A stretch of 64,000 nucleotides of DNA. Origin: Siphonodentalium dalli (Eukaryota; Mollusca; Scaphopoda; Gadilida; Siphonodentaliidae). The translations under genes and the position numbers were made by a program. This document shows, one piece after another, positions 1 to 12,000 of this stretch (positions are counted from its first letter, which is position 1; each line of letters opens with the position of its first letter). The notes under the pieces were generated by a model. It had not been told where the DNA came from and searched no databases. It was given only the letters and a program-made list of their open reading frames with translations. Location: positions 90,293,319 to 90,357,318 of the forward strand of contig CP136066.1 in the NCBI GenBank assembly GCA_032622095.1, read 5' to 3'.

Positions 1-190
1 CTTTACTTTAGCATAAATGCATTAGGCATAATCGTAACTGCATTACGCTTAAGCATAATGTATTATACTTAAGTATAATGGAAATCAAAATTATGCTTAA
101 GCATTGCGCATTATGCTTAAAATTTATGCTTAAGCATAATGAATTACACTTAAGCGTAATTAGCTATTAAATGTGAATGTGGCCTCCCAT
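1..190. mobile_element. Right part of CTTAAG-array element
   Basis: Degenerate 20-bp repeats around the palindrome CTTAAG (such as AATTATGCTTAAGCATAAT) end in a unique terminus, CTATTAAATGTGAATGTGGCCTCCCAT. The same terminus closes the complete copy at 34135-34640. The left end lies outside the window. Confidence 0.6.
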
Positions 191-976
191 ATGCGTACCA
201 TTGTTGTTTCCTACACTTTGCACCACACGTTTGGTTGTTTCGCACCATATATTTGGCCATTTCTCACCACATGTTTCGTTACGTGATGACAGCCCGCCAA
301 TTAAGCACATTTCTTCTTTTTTTGGGAAAAAAAATAATAAATTGTGACAACAAAGTTCATGTTATTTAAAAAAAAACATCTTACCTCATACAACGACTTC
401 AGGCTCAGCGACTTCAGGCTCACCATCACCCACTCACGGTGACTCGCGGGTCAGAATACAATTCTAGGAGGGTAGTGACCAGTGATCGAGAGGATATGCT
501 TTAACTTTCCATCTATGAATTCCTTTTCATAATGGTCACTGTCACTCCCTTTTGTTCAGTTGGGTACCCAGCTTATTTAATTTTTCTGTTGGGTACGCAG
601 CTTTTGTAGAATTTACATTTGGGTACCCAGCTTTATGAAATCTCACATACAGCGTGATTTAAATGCCCATTAGCGGAAACGCCATGATTTGAAGTGTTTT
701 CCAATTGAATAAATGTTCGCTATAATTATATTACCCAATTACTCGATTACACATGTAAGAACCACTCATGATTACCAATGACCCAATGAAGAATATTGAT
801 AATAACGCTACTGAATTTACGATTTGTGAGGACAGCCATCAACCGCACTCCATCTTTTAGATTTGTTTTATCGATATTGAGTTTCTTGTCGAATGAAGTG
901 TGCACCAACAGGGCAAGAGGTTCAATACCATCCACCCGCGGTGAGAGGAAAGACGTTCTTGTCGTTGTTGAATATA
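191..976. other. Region before the receptor gene
   Basis: No gene is recognised. It holds a short direct repeat GACTTCAGGCTCA (403-424) and three units of TTGGGTACCCAGCTT (558-633). The 5' UTR and promoter of the receptor gene may lie here, but no clear TATA box or start element is visible. Confidence 0.4.
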
Positions 977-1070
977 ATGGATACCATGTCTCTGTTAATG
1001 TGTGGACTAGTGTTCTTTTTGACAATCCGTCTATCAACTGCTTCGTGCGACAATGCAACGATATGTCTCG
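977..1070 (+). CDS. iGluR-like exon 1: signal peptide
   Basis: Short coding exon starting at an ATG and ending at a strong donor (G|GTAAGT) after 31 codons plus one base (phase 1). The product starts MDTMSLLMCGLVFFLTIRL: a short N-terminus, a hydrophobic stretch of about 14 residues, then a likely signal-peptidase region near STASC. A second ATG at 986 is a possible start, and the frame is also open upstream to 893. The phase-1 end completes a GGA codon with the exon beginning at 31127, giving ...ICLG|ILIEDTP, which resembles the first beta strand of a receptor amino-terminal domain. The pairing across 30 kb is inferred from phase and context, not from transcripts. A closer first exon cannot be ruled out. 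Confidence 0.55.
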
Positions 1071-1074
1071 GTAA

Positions 1075-1440
1075 GTTAAGTTAAAGTGATATGAAACACT
1101 CTGGTAAAGGGTGATCAAATAAAATTGAGAATAATCTTGCTCAAAGTAGTTATATTTTACGGATATTAATCCAAATTGACAACACATATCGTCAATCTTA
1201 TATATTAATTAAATGCAATGACTCTCAATGGCGAAATCATGTGTGTTAGTTAATCGTCGATAGTTGCGTCCCGAATGGAGATGTAAATGTTTACAATTGA
1301 GCATAGTTCAGACAATGTTTTCTATGGAGTGGTATGGTCGATTTCTTTTGGGAATTTTGGCGAACTTAGTAAAATGCTGCATTCTCCAGGTTGGCATGGC
1401 GTCTGATTACTAACTTATCAATTTCATGGACCCGAACAAG
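1075..1440 (+). repeat. Dispersed repeat D, copy 1
   Basis: Starts immediately after the exon 1 donor with TTAAAGTGATATGAAACACT. It contains AGAATAATCTTGCTCAAAGT and CAATGACTCTC..GGCGAAATCAT. It recurs at 1649-1930 and inverted at 57190-57450. Confidence 0.65.
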
Positions 1441-1648
1441 ACCATAATATGTCTTTAAACGAACATGCTTCATTGCAGATTTGTTGTGCATTTATTGTGC
1501 ATTGCGTGTGAGAAAATTATGGTCAAACGCTAAATGTGGTCGATGGTTTCTAATTGTTTTATTTGTTAAAGATACTTGACAAAAAAGCTGTGAACTTTTC
1601 AGTGTATGTGTTGTCCGAATTGACATCAACTTAGTGAACATTTCCTAA

Positions 1649-1930
1649 GTTAAAGTGATGTGAAACACTCAGGTAGGGTGAACGGATAGAAATGTAGAAT
1701 AATCTTGCTCAAAGTAGTTATTTTTACGAATATAAATCCAAATTACATCACACACCGTCATTCTTATATATCAATTAAATTCAATGACTCTCGATGGCGA
1801 AATCATGTGCGCTGGATTTCGTTCAGATTTTCGGCGATGTCAGTAGAATTCTACATTCTCCCAGCTGGCACAGCGCCTGATTACTATCTTATCAGTTCCG
1901 TGCACCCATTATCCTGCATCCGAATATAAC
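1649..1930 (+). repeat. Dispersed repeat D, copy 2
   Basis: Direct repeat of 1075-1440 at a distance of 574 bases; the middle of copy 1 (1250-1370) is shortened. Shared segments include AGAATAATCTTGCTCAAAGT, GGCGAAATCATGTG and TACTAACTTATCA-like ends. The ORF through it is incidental. Confidence 0.6.
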
Positions 1931-2089
1931 GAAAGTTTCAATACCACAGTAGCTCATTGATAATGCCATATAGTCAATAGAGCGATAATGTTTGCGGAAA
2001 GTTCAAATGTTTAAGTACTACCAGAGGTCAACTCGAAGAGCCATATGGAGTATGGGATCAATTTGATGAAATTTCTGGTGCAGCAGGTA

Positions 2090-2530
2090 ACTAAGTATTT
2101 AGTCATGCAAATAATAAAAGCGAAGATGGCTACCGCAGCCATGTTTTTGATGGAAAAATCATACAAATTCGATATTTCCCATCTAGAGGTGATAATAAAC
2201 ATACCTGTATTATTATATTCATTCAAAAACATTTGTCCGATAAATGCGAGTTGCAGAGTGTGATATGGATTTAAATTTAAAATCAAAGATGGCTGCTGCT
2301 GGCCATGTTTTCAACGAATTTTGACAAAATCAATGTCATCTGGAGGTCACAATGTTAATCCATATGCAGTTTAGTGACTATCGGAGGATGGATATGACCT
2401 GTAGGGTGTGTCAAAGGATTTAATCATGCAAACAATAAAATCCAAGACGACTGTCGGTGGCCATGATTTCATCGAAAATCTTTCAAATTAAATAACTCCC
2501 ATCTAGAGGTGATCCCAGACATGCCTTCAA
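2090..2530 (+). repeat. Degenerate ~165-bp tandem repeat with ATGGC/GCCAT cores
   Basis: Three imperfect units carry AAGATGGCT...GCCATG followed by CATCTAGAGGTGAT at about 2096, 2268 and 2421. A similar unit lies at 6525-6650 (GGCCATCTAGAGGTCACTCC, TTTTGTCATGCAACGAGTAA). No coding potential. Confidence 0.5.
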
Positions 2531-3342
2531 AACAATTCACTTTTAATTGTGGGCTCCAGTGTGTGCCGATGGATTCCAATGTGAAATCTGATCTGATCTT
2601 ATATTTTATTCTCAATCTTTAAAAAAATATATTTTTATTGAGGAAATATATATATCACAAAAAGATGAGACAGCCAGACATACGTAAAGCACAAGCATTA
2701 GAATAACGATACACTGAGACATATTATATTCTTGCACTCACGTTTGTATTCTCCCAGTGAATTTCACTTGGGCTACTCTCTCACTGGCGACATTAATAAA
2801 AGCATGCATGAATCATATATTTTTTGTTAAGAGATAAATATAAAGTTGTTATTCTGTTGGTCATTTTGGTAACACAACATTCGCGCTCTCAATGAAGAGT
2901 GTCATGTTATTCAGTTATATAAAGACTTCAGTTTGGCGCAGACAAGTTCGTGCTCGGCTTTGTGGTGACCGAGTTAAGAAACGATTAATGTGAGAGATTG
3001 CTCGGGTTCCAGGCTCTGTGAATATAATCGTGTTCTTCGGGATTTATACACGTATAGAGTTAGTATTGTTGCGGGATATATCGGCTAGTCAGTCAGTTTT
3101 ATCATTAATTACATTTTTCTAAGGGTATAGCCATCGCATGTTGTACTTATTACATTTTCATATTTGAATTTCAACTCAGCGAGAAATGTCTTTATTGAGA
3201 GTTGAATCGGGTCACATTTAGTCCTATAATTATATTGCTTTAGCACAAGTATAAAGTAATTAATGATAGAATTCACTTGACAATGATTAACGCCAAACAG
3301 CATACATGGTTTGGTAATATATATATAGACACTTTATTTATT
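2531..3342. other. Unassigned AT-rich sequence
   Basis: AT-rich sequence without repeats I could pair or ORFs with recognisable content. Confidence 0.4.
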
Positions 3343-3790
3343 TTAAACCAAGACTGAAGTTCGGTTATGAACCGATTTGTGTGTGGGCAGTCCCAGAAAA
3401 TGTGAGATATATATGTTTTGTTGAGTATTTTCGCATCGATTACATAGATCATCAGCTCTTATGCCTGCTATTTTCAGAAATTTGTTCTTCCAGATGATTC
3501 TCGTATTAATTCTATGTTGTAGCCATTGGAGTTTCGTGTCAGGCGTGGTAGTAAATGGATTGCGAAATATATTGCCCCATGATTGGGAGTCGTCTTTTAT
3601 TTCCGAATTCAATTTTTACATGATTTTGGCACCCGATTCCCTATTGACAGGGATCGGTGAAAGAATTAACCGCCTTTCTGATACCTTAATAACGGGCTCA
3701 AAGTTTTGGTTGGGTAAGAACGAGAGGGTAATACTAGGAGGGGCTGATTTCGAGACTTTGAAAGGCTATATATATTGGGCGTTTTAGGCT
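3343..3790 (-). pseudogene. LINE C-terminal fragment
   Basis: On the - strand a 89-codon frame encodes TKLQWLQHRINTRIIWKNKF followed by LKIAGIRADDLCNRCENTQQ; after a frameshift near 3428 it continues as YISHIFWDCPHTNRF. This is the C-terminal pattern 'lQyRi..RIl.tn.fL...gi...d.C..C....e...H.fw.Cp' common in LINE ORF2 proteins downstream of the reverse transcriptase. Residues toward 3790 (NFEPVIKVSERRLILSPIPV) extend it upstream. No reverse transcriptase core remains. The AT-rich stretch 3318-3342 may be the old 3' tail. Confidence 0.6.
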
Positions 3791-4009
3791 AGCTGACACC
3801 ATAGCAGATGCGATACCGGTGCTTTACCGGACGGCGCTGGGATTGTAAACTGAGAAGTACCGGGCAGGCGAGTTCAGACGGTTGCCACACTAGTAGAGAC
3901 GGATAGACAAATTACAACTGGTGTATCAGCGCTCCTGTCTGCATCCGTGTGGGATGCATTCGGACCTGACCCTCCTGCATGCATCTCCACATCGTGTTCA
4001 GTGAAGGTA

Positions 4010-4270
4010 GAGCCGGGCGTAATGTCGCAAGAGCTATACTCGACCTTCACCTCAGAATTTGCAGTCACGTTATATTCAACTAATGAACGGGTCTTTTACT
4101 GGTGGTTTCTAGAACACCAATGTGGGTGGAACATCTTGATATATAAGTCAAATTGCACATGCGGGTGGAATGGAGTCGATTTGAGATTATAGATGCACGC
4201 CCTACGAGTATACCATTTATTGAGGTCAAGGACGAGTATAGCTCTTGCGACATTACCCCGCTACCTTCAG
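4010..4270. repeat. Inverted repeat pair
   Basis: GTAATGTCGCAAGAGCTATA (4018-4037) is repeated inverted at about 4230-4258, with further pairing of TTCACCTC and GAGGTCAA. It is a foldback of about 250 bp. 4270-5100 shows nothing else recognisable. Confidence 0.5.
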
Positions 4271-5101
4271 GGAAGGCCAGCTCTGTGTTATTGGTTGAGG
4301 AAAATAGCCAGATGTCTCTCCCCTGAATTCTGTCATCTGCGCGTGCAAGACATTTTTTCAAATTGATACGATAACTTTTGTTCTATTTCAAATATTTCTC
4401 AGCTCTATCATATCTCTATCAGGTGGAAGAAGCTTATTTACTGACATTCGCTCTGTCATGGTCTGATTTGGGGTTGAAAATGGTCAATTTGAGTAAACAA
4501 AAGGGTAAAATTTAGCGTTTTGTGTCTGCAGACCAAGTGGCATAACTCATGACAAATTATACAAAGAAGCTACGGTACAGACATATGATTATACCTAAAA
4601 TTTATGTCGAAATTAAAACATGCTTGATGGGACCTATGTCAAATATAATGGCTCAGCATTTATTTGAATTACAGTACCCCCTCCCAGGTTGGCCAAAATT
4701 GCTGGAAATCGTGTATTGCTACCCATGCAATTGACACAGCTCATCGGACACTCTATTGAAACTGTTAATGAGATGATCAACGGTTTGTCCCAAATCTGAT
4801 TGTTTGTGTACAACACTGTCTACACTGTACGCGTTTTGATCAGTACTGATTGTAACCTTTTGTAATTCATTACCCATGTGTGTCATCATGGAATCTACAT
4901 TCTGTAGTTATGCTATTTTTCTTTAAGGTCAAACCTGATCCAATTTTAATTTGGAAACTTTGGGCTACATGTCGAGACGAACCAGCCCTTTTCGCTAACT
5001 GTGTTATCATGACACGCACTCTTAACAGAACGACATATGCTAATGCATCTATATGTAACCATTGCACACTAAATTATTCGAATCAATTGTGTCATATGTG
5101 A

Positions 5102-5546
5102 CTGGCCATACCAAATCCAGTCGTAAGTCGGGATTTGTTACCCTGTGCCAATGCATTCTCTTATATATGCGAGTCGACAATAGGTCGCCTCGCATATATA
5201 AGAGAATGCATTGGCCTAACAATTTTTTATCATTTTTTTTAAATAAATGTTTCTTACAATTTTTAGGACATAAAATAAAATACATCCATTACCCTGCAGG
5301 GAGCCCCACACATATATAGAAGCATATAGAAGAGTGTCGTCTGCTCATGTTTGTCTGGGGCGCTGTATGGGTGAAATTATAAAATTGTTAAAGAATACAA
5401 GAACAAATTATTAAAATTGTAAAAAATTGTTAGGCCAATGCATTCTCTTATATATGCGAGGCGACCTATGGTCGACTCGCATATATAAGATAATGCATTG
5501 GCATAGGGTAAAATCCCAACTTATACGACTGGATTTGATATACCAG
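5102..5546. mobile_element. Foldback element family B, copy 1 (double palindrome)
   Basis: Outer arms are inverted: CTGGCCATACCAAATCCAGT at the left and its imperfect inverse at the right (ACTGGATTTGATATACCAG). Each arm itself contains a palindrome: CCAATGCATTCTCTTATATA, a GTCGAC or CGACC centre, then the inverse. An AT-rich spacer (5225-5420) separates the arms. No ORF. Related copies are at 28040-28247 and 51536-51695. Confidence 0.65.
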
Positions 5547-6524
5547 TGTTCAACTTCTTAGAAGTAATGTCGGAAGTAATCCTCTTAGCATATTACTTTG
5601 GTGGATGCATCAGTGCAGAAATTCACCTCATCTGCGACGAGAAGCAATTATTCGTACAATGCGTCCGCTTCATTTGCGAATTATGCGCGACCTGAACAAT
5701 ACACACATATTTATAGACGTCCTAAACATCTTGTCTTGCAGTATTTATTCCCACAATATATCTATAGTGATATGTGAACTATTCTTCGGTCTTCAGTATG
5801 GTGAATGGAAAGTCAACTGACCACCCCTGATATTTTGATTATAACATAAGGAACTATAGATCGGCCAGTCCGCATCAATTTATTGCTCGCTTTCCGTTTG
5901 TTTATGTCGGTTTTGCTCTCAATCAGTGAATAATCGTTCTAAATATCACGCACAAATGTTCGATATACACTATGTTGGCAATATATATGTGGTCGTTGGC
6001 GATCAATATTCGTCGATTATAGCGGATTTTATAACATAAATATCATGAGACGGAGATTGAGAAAAATCCAACCAAAAATAGTATATATATAGTTTATTGC
6101 CATGTCATAAATTAACATGAACAGGTAAAACAAAGAACATAATTATCCCATCACGCGCATCATCACAACACAAGTATGAATTCGTCATATGTTTGATACT
6201 GTTATATACCTATAACATTTATAACTTTATGAATACATCGCACTGATGTCAGCCCCTCAGTGAGTAGAGTGGAGAATATACGATCTCCCTCGTTTGTCAT
6301 AGGAGACACGGGCAGCACGATGTATGTTTGGTCATACGTGGACATAATTATGTCATTATTCATCTGACAAATACAAACAAGACCAAACTGTTGTCGAACT
6401 TGTAGGCTAAACATTCATACAAATTGCAATCTAGTAACTACTCACGGTGAGTATTCCGTTGTCAAAAGTTCCTTGAATGCCCATTGAGGAATATACAAAC
6501 TCGTTTAGGATGCTCATATTCTCA

Positions 6525-6650
6525 GTACCAGGCCATCTAGAGGTCACTCCGAGGATACATATGAAGTTTTGTGTCGATCGGATGAGGGGCGTGGCCTGTA
6601 CATGTACGATGTAACAAATTATTTTGTCATGCAACGAGTAAATCCAAGAC
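6525..6650 (+). repeat. Single unit related to the 2090-2530 repeat
   Basis: Shares the CCATCTAGAGGT and GTCATGCAA..AGTAAATCCAAGAC segments with 2421-2520, which points to a dispersed family. Nothing else is recognisable in the surrounding 5550-6920. Confidence 0.4.
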
Positions 6651-6925
6651 TTTGTAAAGTTGAGATAAAAATGTTAGCAAGCTGGTAAATACAAACTAGT
6701 AACTCAAAATGGCCGCAGTACAACGGTTTTTTAATCGATTATACGAATTCTGCAATTTCTTGGTATAAATGACAATGTATTTTGAGGCACCCAAATTACA
6801 TTTGAAGCAAGTTTTTCACCAACGTCAATATAAACTGCTATGGATAATAGCGGCAAAGATGCATGGTCGCGAGCCGTGGCTATACGCGACATCCGAAAGA
6901 AATATACACTGTAGAAAACATAAGT

Positions 6926-7353
6926 AATTATTTGCACGCGTTTTCGCAGTACCGTAATTCGAGGCGGAGAAATAGAAAATATGCCGGAAGAATGAGTCGA
7001 ATTATGTTATTTTCTCGAAAAATAACAAGCGAAAGTTGCTTCCCTGGTATCCGTGGTAGGATACGCTCTATTGTTATTGAACACTGAACATACTAATTTA
7101 GCGCAAACGAGTAGCCATGTTTTTTCTTTCAAACAGCTATTCTTCGGTGTCTGAGCATAAACTTACACCGAACATGGCCCCTATACTACCTTCAGTTTTC
7201 ATAGATGACGCATATATGTTGACATATGCATGGCTTTGTTGTTATAACTGTATAAAATCGTTTTCCAATAACCGGGTGTTGTCGCCGACTGTATCGGCAG
7301 TATAAAACTCAGACTAGAATTTCAGTACTACGAAAACGCGTACAAATAATTAC
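6926..7353. mobile_element. TIR element, about 430 bp
   Basis: GTAATTATTTGCACGCGTTT at 6926 is mirrored by AAACGCGTACAAATAATTAC ending at 7353; the arms pair over about 29 bases. The small ORFs inside are not convincing. No transposase. Confidence 0.55.
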
Positions 7354-7430
7354 TTCCGTAAATCCACAGTGGATATAAATTCCAATCTAATCAATGGACT
7401 CCTGTCACATGATGTTATTTATTTTGTTAG

Positions 7431-7471
7431 GAATCTTGATTGAGGACACCAATCGCAGCCATGGTAATGAG
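7431..7471 (+). pseudogene. Partial duplicate of iGluR-like exon 2 start
   Basis: About 55 bases (7404-7450) repeat the end of the intron and the start of exon 2 at 31100-31149, including ATTTATTTTGTTAG|GAATCTTG; then the sequence diverges. It would encode GILIEDTNRSHGNE. Using the GT at 7464 it is a 33-base piece with phase 1 on both sides; using 7472 it leaves in phase 0. It could be a rudimentary alternative exon, but a decayed duplication is more likely. It lies in the first intron of the receptor gene. Confidence 0.5.
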
Positions 7472-7819
7472 GTAATGTGCATACAAAGAGTTCCATTTTT
7501 CAGATAGATTTGTTGAGGGATAAAGGGGCTAACACCATAATATGATTAACAAAAAATATAAACGATCACATATTACAATTTTTCAACATGAACTCTCAGT
7601 GGCGAAGCGATTTTAACTCATCTAGCACCGAATCGCTTTTAGTTTTAACGCGGATGGATATGAGTGAGATATCGATATCTCACTAGACGGATAACTGTTT
7701 TTATCTGATGCAAAAATTATACTATTTGACAGCTTAGCATATAATAAAAATCCCCATCTAATCAATGGAGAAAGATTAAACGCATTAATACCGCCACTGT
7801 TATAAGTATAATATTGCAC
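7472..7819. other. Unassigned
   Basis: AT-rich sequence between the exon-2 duplicate and a TTAA-flanked element; includes a short palindromic GAGATATCGATATCTC (7667-7682). Confidence 0.35.
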
Positions 7820-7823
7820 TTAA

Positions 7824-8292
7824 AGGTACTCAACCCGTAAAGAGGGTCCCCATCTCAACAGATTCCAACAACAACAATCCGATCGGAGGGTCCTATATTA
7901 CTATTTCTTTGGCTTTGGGGGTAAAAAATATTTGATTCGAGTCGAGGAACCCATCAAACAAAGCTCAGAGTTATTAGATATTGATTTTTGAAATTTGTTA
8001 TAAACTCGAGATGCGTACTACTAACTGCCGTAATCTGCTCTGGATGTGTTCTCCAAATCTATTCAAACAGACAAGGATGGATAACTCTAAAATCAAGTGG
8101 TAATTTTAACGTAATTTTGACTGAGTTCTGGGCCAGATAGTATTCCCGATAATGAAAAATAATAGATTTCTAAAATCGATATCTAACAAATCTGAGCTTT
8201 GATGGGTGACTTCCTCGACTCGAATCAAATATTTTTTACCCCCGAAGCCATTGAAATAGTAATTGAGAGGAGTTTTATCGGGTTGAGTACCT
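7824..8292. mobile_element. TTAA-flanked MITE family C, copy 1
   Basis: Terminal inverted repeat AGGTACTCAA...TTGAGTACCT with TTAA on both sides (7820-7823, 8293-8296). Inside are inverted halves around AATATTTGATTCGAGTCGAGG and its inverse. No ORF. TTAA duplication is the habit of piggyBac-type elements, but the terminus does not start with the usual CCC, so the superfamily is open. Confidence 0.7.
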
Positions 8293-8432
8293 TTAATTAC
8301 CACGCACTTTGTATATATACACATCACACACCTCTTCGTAAAACGTGAATTCGTGTCATATTGAGGAACAAGAAAACCATAGTCAGAAATGGTAACGCCC
8401 TCAAGATAATATTATTAGCCATATATAGAATA

Positions 8433-9067
8433 CTAGAAGGTGGACCCGACTTCGTCCGGGCTGTTTCACTTCTGCTTTTCGGCGAATTGCGCGATTTGAC
8501 CTTGAATTGTCCATTTTGAAGGTCAAGGTCAGATGGGGTCACAATTTGACCCGTCCAAAAAACACAGCCCGGACAAAAGTAACCGTCGAAATCCATCCGG
8601 TTTTACCCGATTTGACCTCGAATTGATCAGTTTGAAGGTCAAGGTCAGGTCGGGGTCACGACTCGACCCGTCCAAAACACTCAGTGGACAAAAGTAACCC
8701 TACGTATCAAATTTCGTCGAAATCCCATCAAAATTCGCGATTTGACCTTGAATTGACCCGATTTCAAGGTCAAGGTCACGTCGTACGGGCAAACGAATAG
8801 GCTTACGACACTCCCCATACGAAAGTAACGCCAGACACTAATTTTCATCGAAATCCCGTGATACTCGTGCGTTCGACCTTGAAATGACCCGATTTCAAGG
8901 TCAAGGTCACGTCGCACGGGTAAATTAATAGGCCCATGCCACTCCCCGGCCGAAAGTACCCCCACATACCAAGTTTCATCGAAATCGGCTGGGCCGTTTT
9001 CGAGTCCATCGCGAACAGACACACACACACACAGACAGACAGATTTCCCAAAATATATAATAGAAGA
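8433..9067 (-). mobile_element. Helitron-like non-autonomous element, subfamily 2
   Basis: Read on the - strand it begins TC (TCTTCTATTATATATTTTGG), followed by a CTGT/GT microsatellite, four degenerate repeats of about 110-135 bp, a CCCGGACGAAGTCGGG-like hairpin and a terminal CTAG, with T after it. These are canonical Helitron ends (5' TC, 3' hairpin then CTRR). No Rep or helicase ORF. Each internal repeat carries TGACCTTGA and AAGGTCAAGGTCA. It abuts the next element exactly. Confidence 0.7.
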
Positions 9068-12000
9068 CTAGCCGATGAGCCCGACGTTGTCCGGGCTATT
9101 CAAAGACCAAATTTCAAGTCGATAGCTCCACCCGTTTCCGAGATCTGGTTTGCACATGCGCGAAGCTGGTGTCGCACCGGCTCGGCGACCCGACAAAATT
9201 CGTATCCGGGGCAAGATACATTCACATACCAAATTTCAAGTCGATAGCTCCTCCCGTTTCCGAGATCTGGTCTGCGCATGCGCGAAGCTGGCGTCGCACC
9301 GGCTCGGCGACCCGATAAAATTCGTATCCGGGGCAAGATACATTCACATACCAAATTTCAAGTCGATAGCTCCACCCGTTTCCAAGATCTCGTCTGTGCG
9401 TGCGCGATGCTGACGTCGCACGGGCTCTGCGACCCGATAAAATTCGTATCCGGGGCAAGATACAATCACATAGCAAATTTCAAGTCGATAGCTCCACCCG
9501 TTTCCGAGATCTCGTCTGCGCATGCGCTGCACGGCGTCGCACGGGCTCGCCAATACGACAACGACGACCGCCTGGTCAAACTACACACAAAGACCAAGTT
9601 TCGTCCCGATCGGTCGAGAATCGTAGATTTGTATAAATGACAGACAGACATACATACAGACAGACTGAAGTCTTCAAAATATATTATAGACTAGCCGATG
9701 AGCCCGACGTTGTCCGGGCTATTCAAGACCCAAATTTCAAGTCGATAGCTCTACCCGTTTCCGAGATCTGGTCTGTGCATGCGCGAAGCTGGCGTCGCAC
9801 GGGCTCCGTGACCCATAAAATTCGTATCCGGGGCAAGATACTTCACATAAAAAAATTCAAGTCGATAGCTCAACCCGTTTCCGATATCTGGTCGGCAAAT
9901 GCGCGAAGCTTGTGTCGCACGGGCTCGGCGACCCGATAAAATTCGTATCCGGGGCAAGATACATTCACATAGCAAATTTCAAGTCGATAGCTCCACCCGT
10001 TTCCGAGATCTCGTCTGCGCATGCGCGAAACTGGCGTCGCACGGGCTCGGTGACACGATAAAATTCGTATCCGGGGCAAGATACATTCACATAGCAAATT
10101 TCAAGTCGATAGCTCCACCCGTTTCCGAGATCTCGTCTGCGCATGCGCGAAGCAGGCGCCGCACGGGCTCGCCAATACGACAAAGTCGACCGCCTGGTCA
10201 AACTACACACACGTACCAAGTTTCGTCCCGATCGGTCGAGAATCGTAGATTTGTATTAATGACAAACAAACAAACAGACAAACAGACAGAGGTCTTCAAA
10301 ATATATATGAGACTAGCCGATGAGCCCGACGTTGTCCGGGTTATTCAAATACCAAATTTCAAGTCGATAGCTCCACCCGTTTCCGAGATCTGGTCTGCGC
10401 ATGCGCGAAGCTGGCGTCGCACGGGCTCGTCGACCCGATAAAATTCGTATCCGGGGCAAGATACATTCTAATACAAAATTTCAAGTCGATAGCTCCGCCC
10501 GTTTCCTAGTTCTGGTATGCGCATGCGCGAAGCTTGCGTCGCACGGGCTCTGCGACCCGATAAAATTCGTATCCGGGGCAAGATACATTCACATAGCAAA
10601 TTTCAAGTCGATAGCTCCACCCGTTTCCCGAGATCTCGTCTGCGCATGCGCTGCATGGGCGTCGCACGGGCTCGCCAATACGACAACGACGACCGCCTGG
10701 TCAAACTATACACAAAGACCAAGTTTCGTCCCGATCGGTCTAGAATCGTAGATTTGTATAAATGACAGACAGACATACATACAGACAGACAGAAGTCTTC
10801 AAAATATATTATAGACTAGCCGATGAGCCCGACGTTGTCCGGGCTATTCAAAACCCAAATTTCAAGTCGATAGCTCTACCCGTTTCCGAGATCTGGTCTG
10901 CGCATGCGCGAATCTGGCGTCGCACGGGCTCCGTGACCCATAAAATTCGTATCCGGGGCAAGATACTGCACATACCAAATTTCAAGTCGATAGCTCCACC
11001 CGTTTCCGAGATCTGGTTTTCAAATGCGCGAAGCTTGTGTCGCACGGGCTCGGCGACCCGATAAAATTCGTATCCGGGGCAAGATACATTCACATACCAA
11101 ATTTCAAGTCGATAGCTCCACCCGTTTCCGAGATCTCGTCTGCGCATGCGCGAAACGGGCGCCGCACGGGCTCGGCGACCCGATAATATTCGTATCCGTG
11201 GCAAGATACATTCACATAGCAAATTTCAAGTCGATAGCTCCACCCGTTTCCAAGATCTCGTCTGCGCATGCGCGAAGCGGGCGCCGCACGGGCTCGCCAA
11301 TACGACAACGTCCACCGCCTGGTCAATCTACACACAGGTACCAAGCTTCGTCCCGATCGGTCGAGAATCGTAGATTTGTATATATGACAAACAGACAGAC
11401 AGACAGAGGTATTCAAAATATATATGAGACTAGCCGACGAGCCCGACGTTGTCCGGGCTATTCAAAAACCAAATTTCAAGTCGATAGCTCCACCCGTTTC
11501 CGAGATCTGGTCCGCGCATGCGCGAAGCTGGCGTCGCACGGACTCGGCTACCCGATAAAATTCGTATCCGGGGCAAGATACATTCACATAGCAAATTTCA
11601 AGTCGATAGCTCCACCCGTTTCCGAGATCTCGTCTGCGCATGCGCGAAGCAGGCGCCGCACGGACTCGCCAATACGACAAAGTCGACCGCCTGGTCAAAC
11701 TACACACACGTACCAAGTTTCGTCCCGATCGGTCGAGAATCGTAGATTTGTATTAATGACAAACAAACATACAGACAAACAGACAGAGGTCTTCAAAATA
11801 TATATGAGACTCGCCGATGAGCCCGACGTTGTCCGGGTTATTCAAATACCAAATTTCAAGTCGATAGCTCCACCCGTTTCCGAGATCGGGTCTGCGCATG
11901 CGCGAAGCTGGCGTCGCACGGGCTCGTCGACCCGATAAAATTCGTATCCGGGGCAAGATACATTCACATACAAAATTTCAAGTCGATAGCTCCGCCCGTT

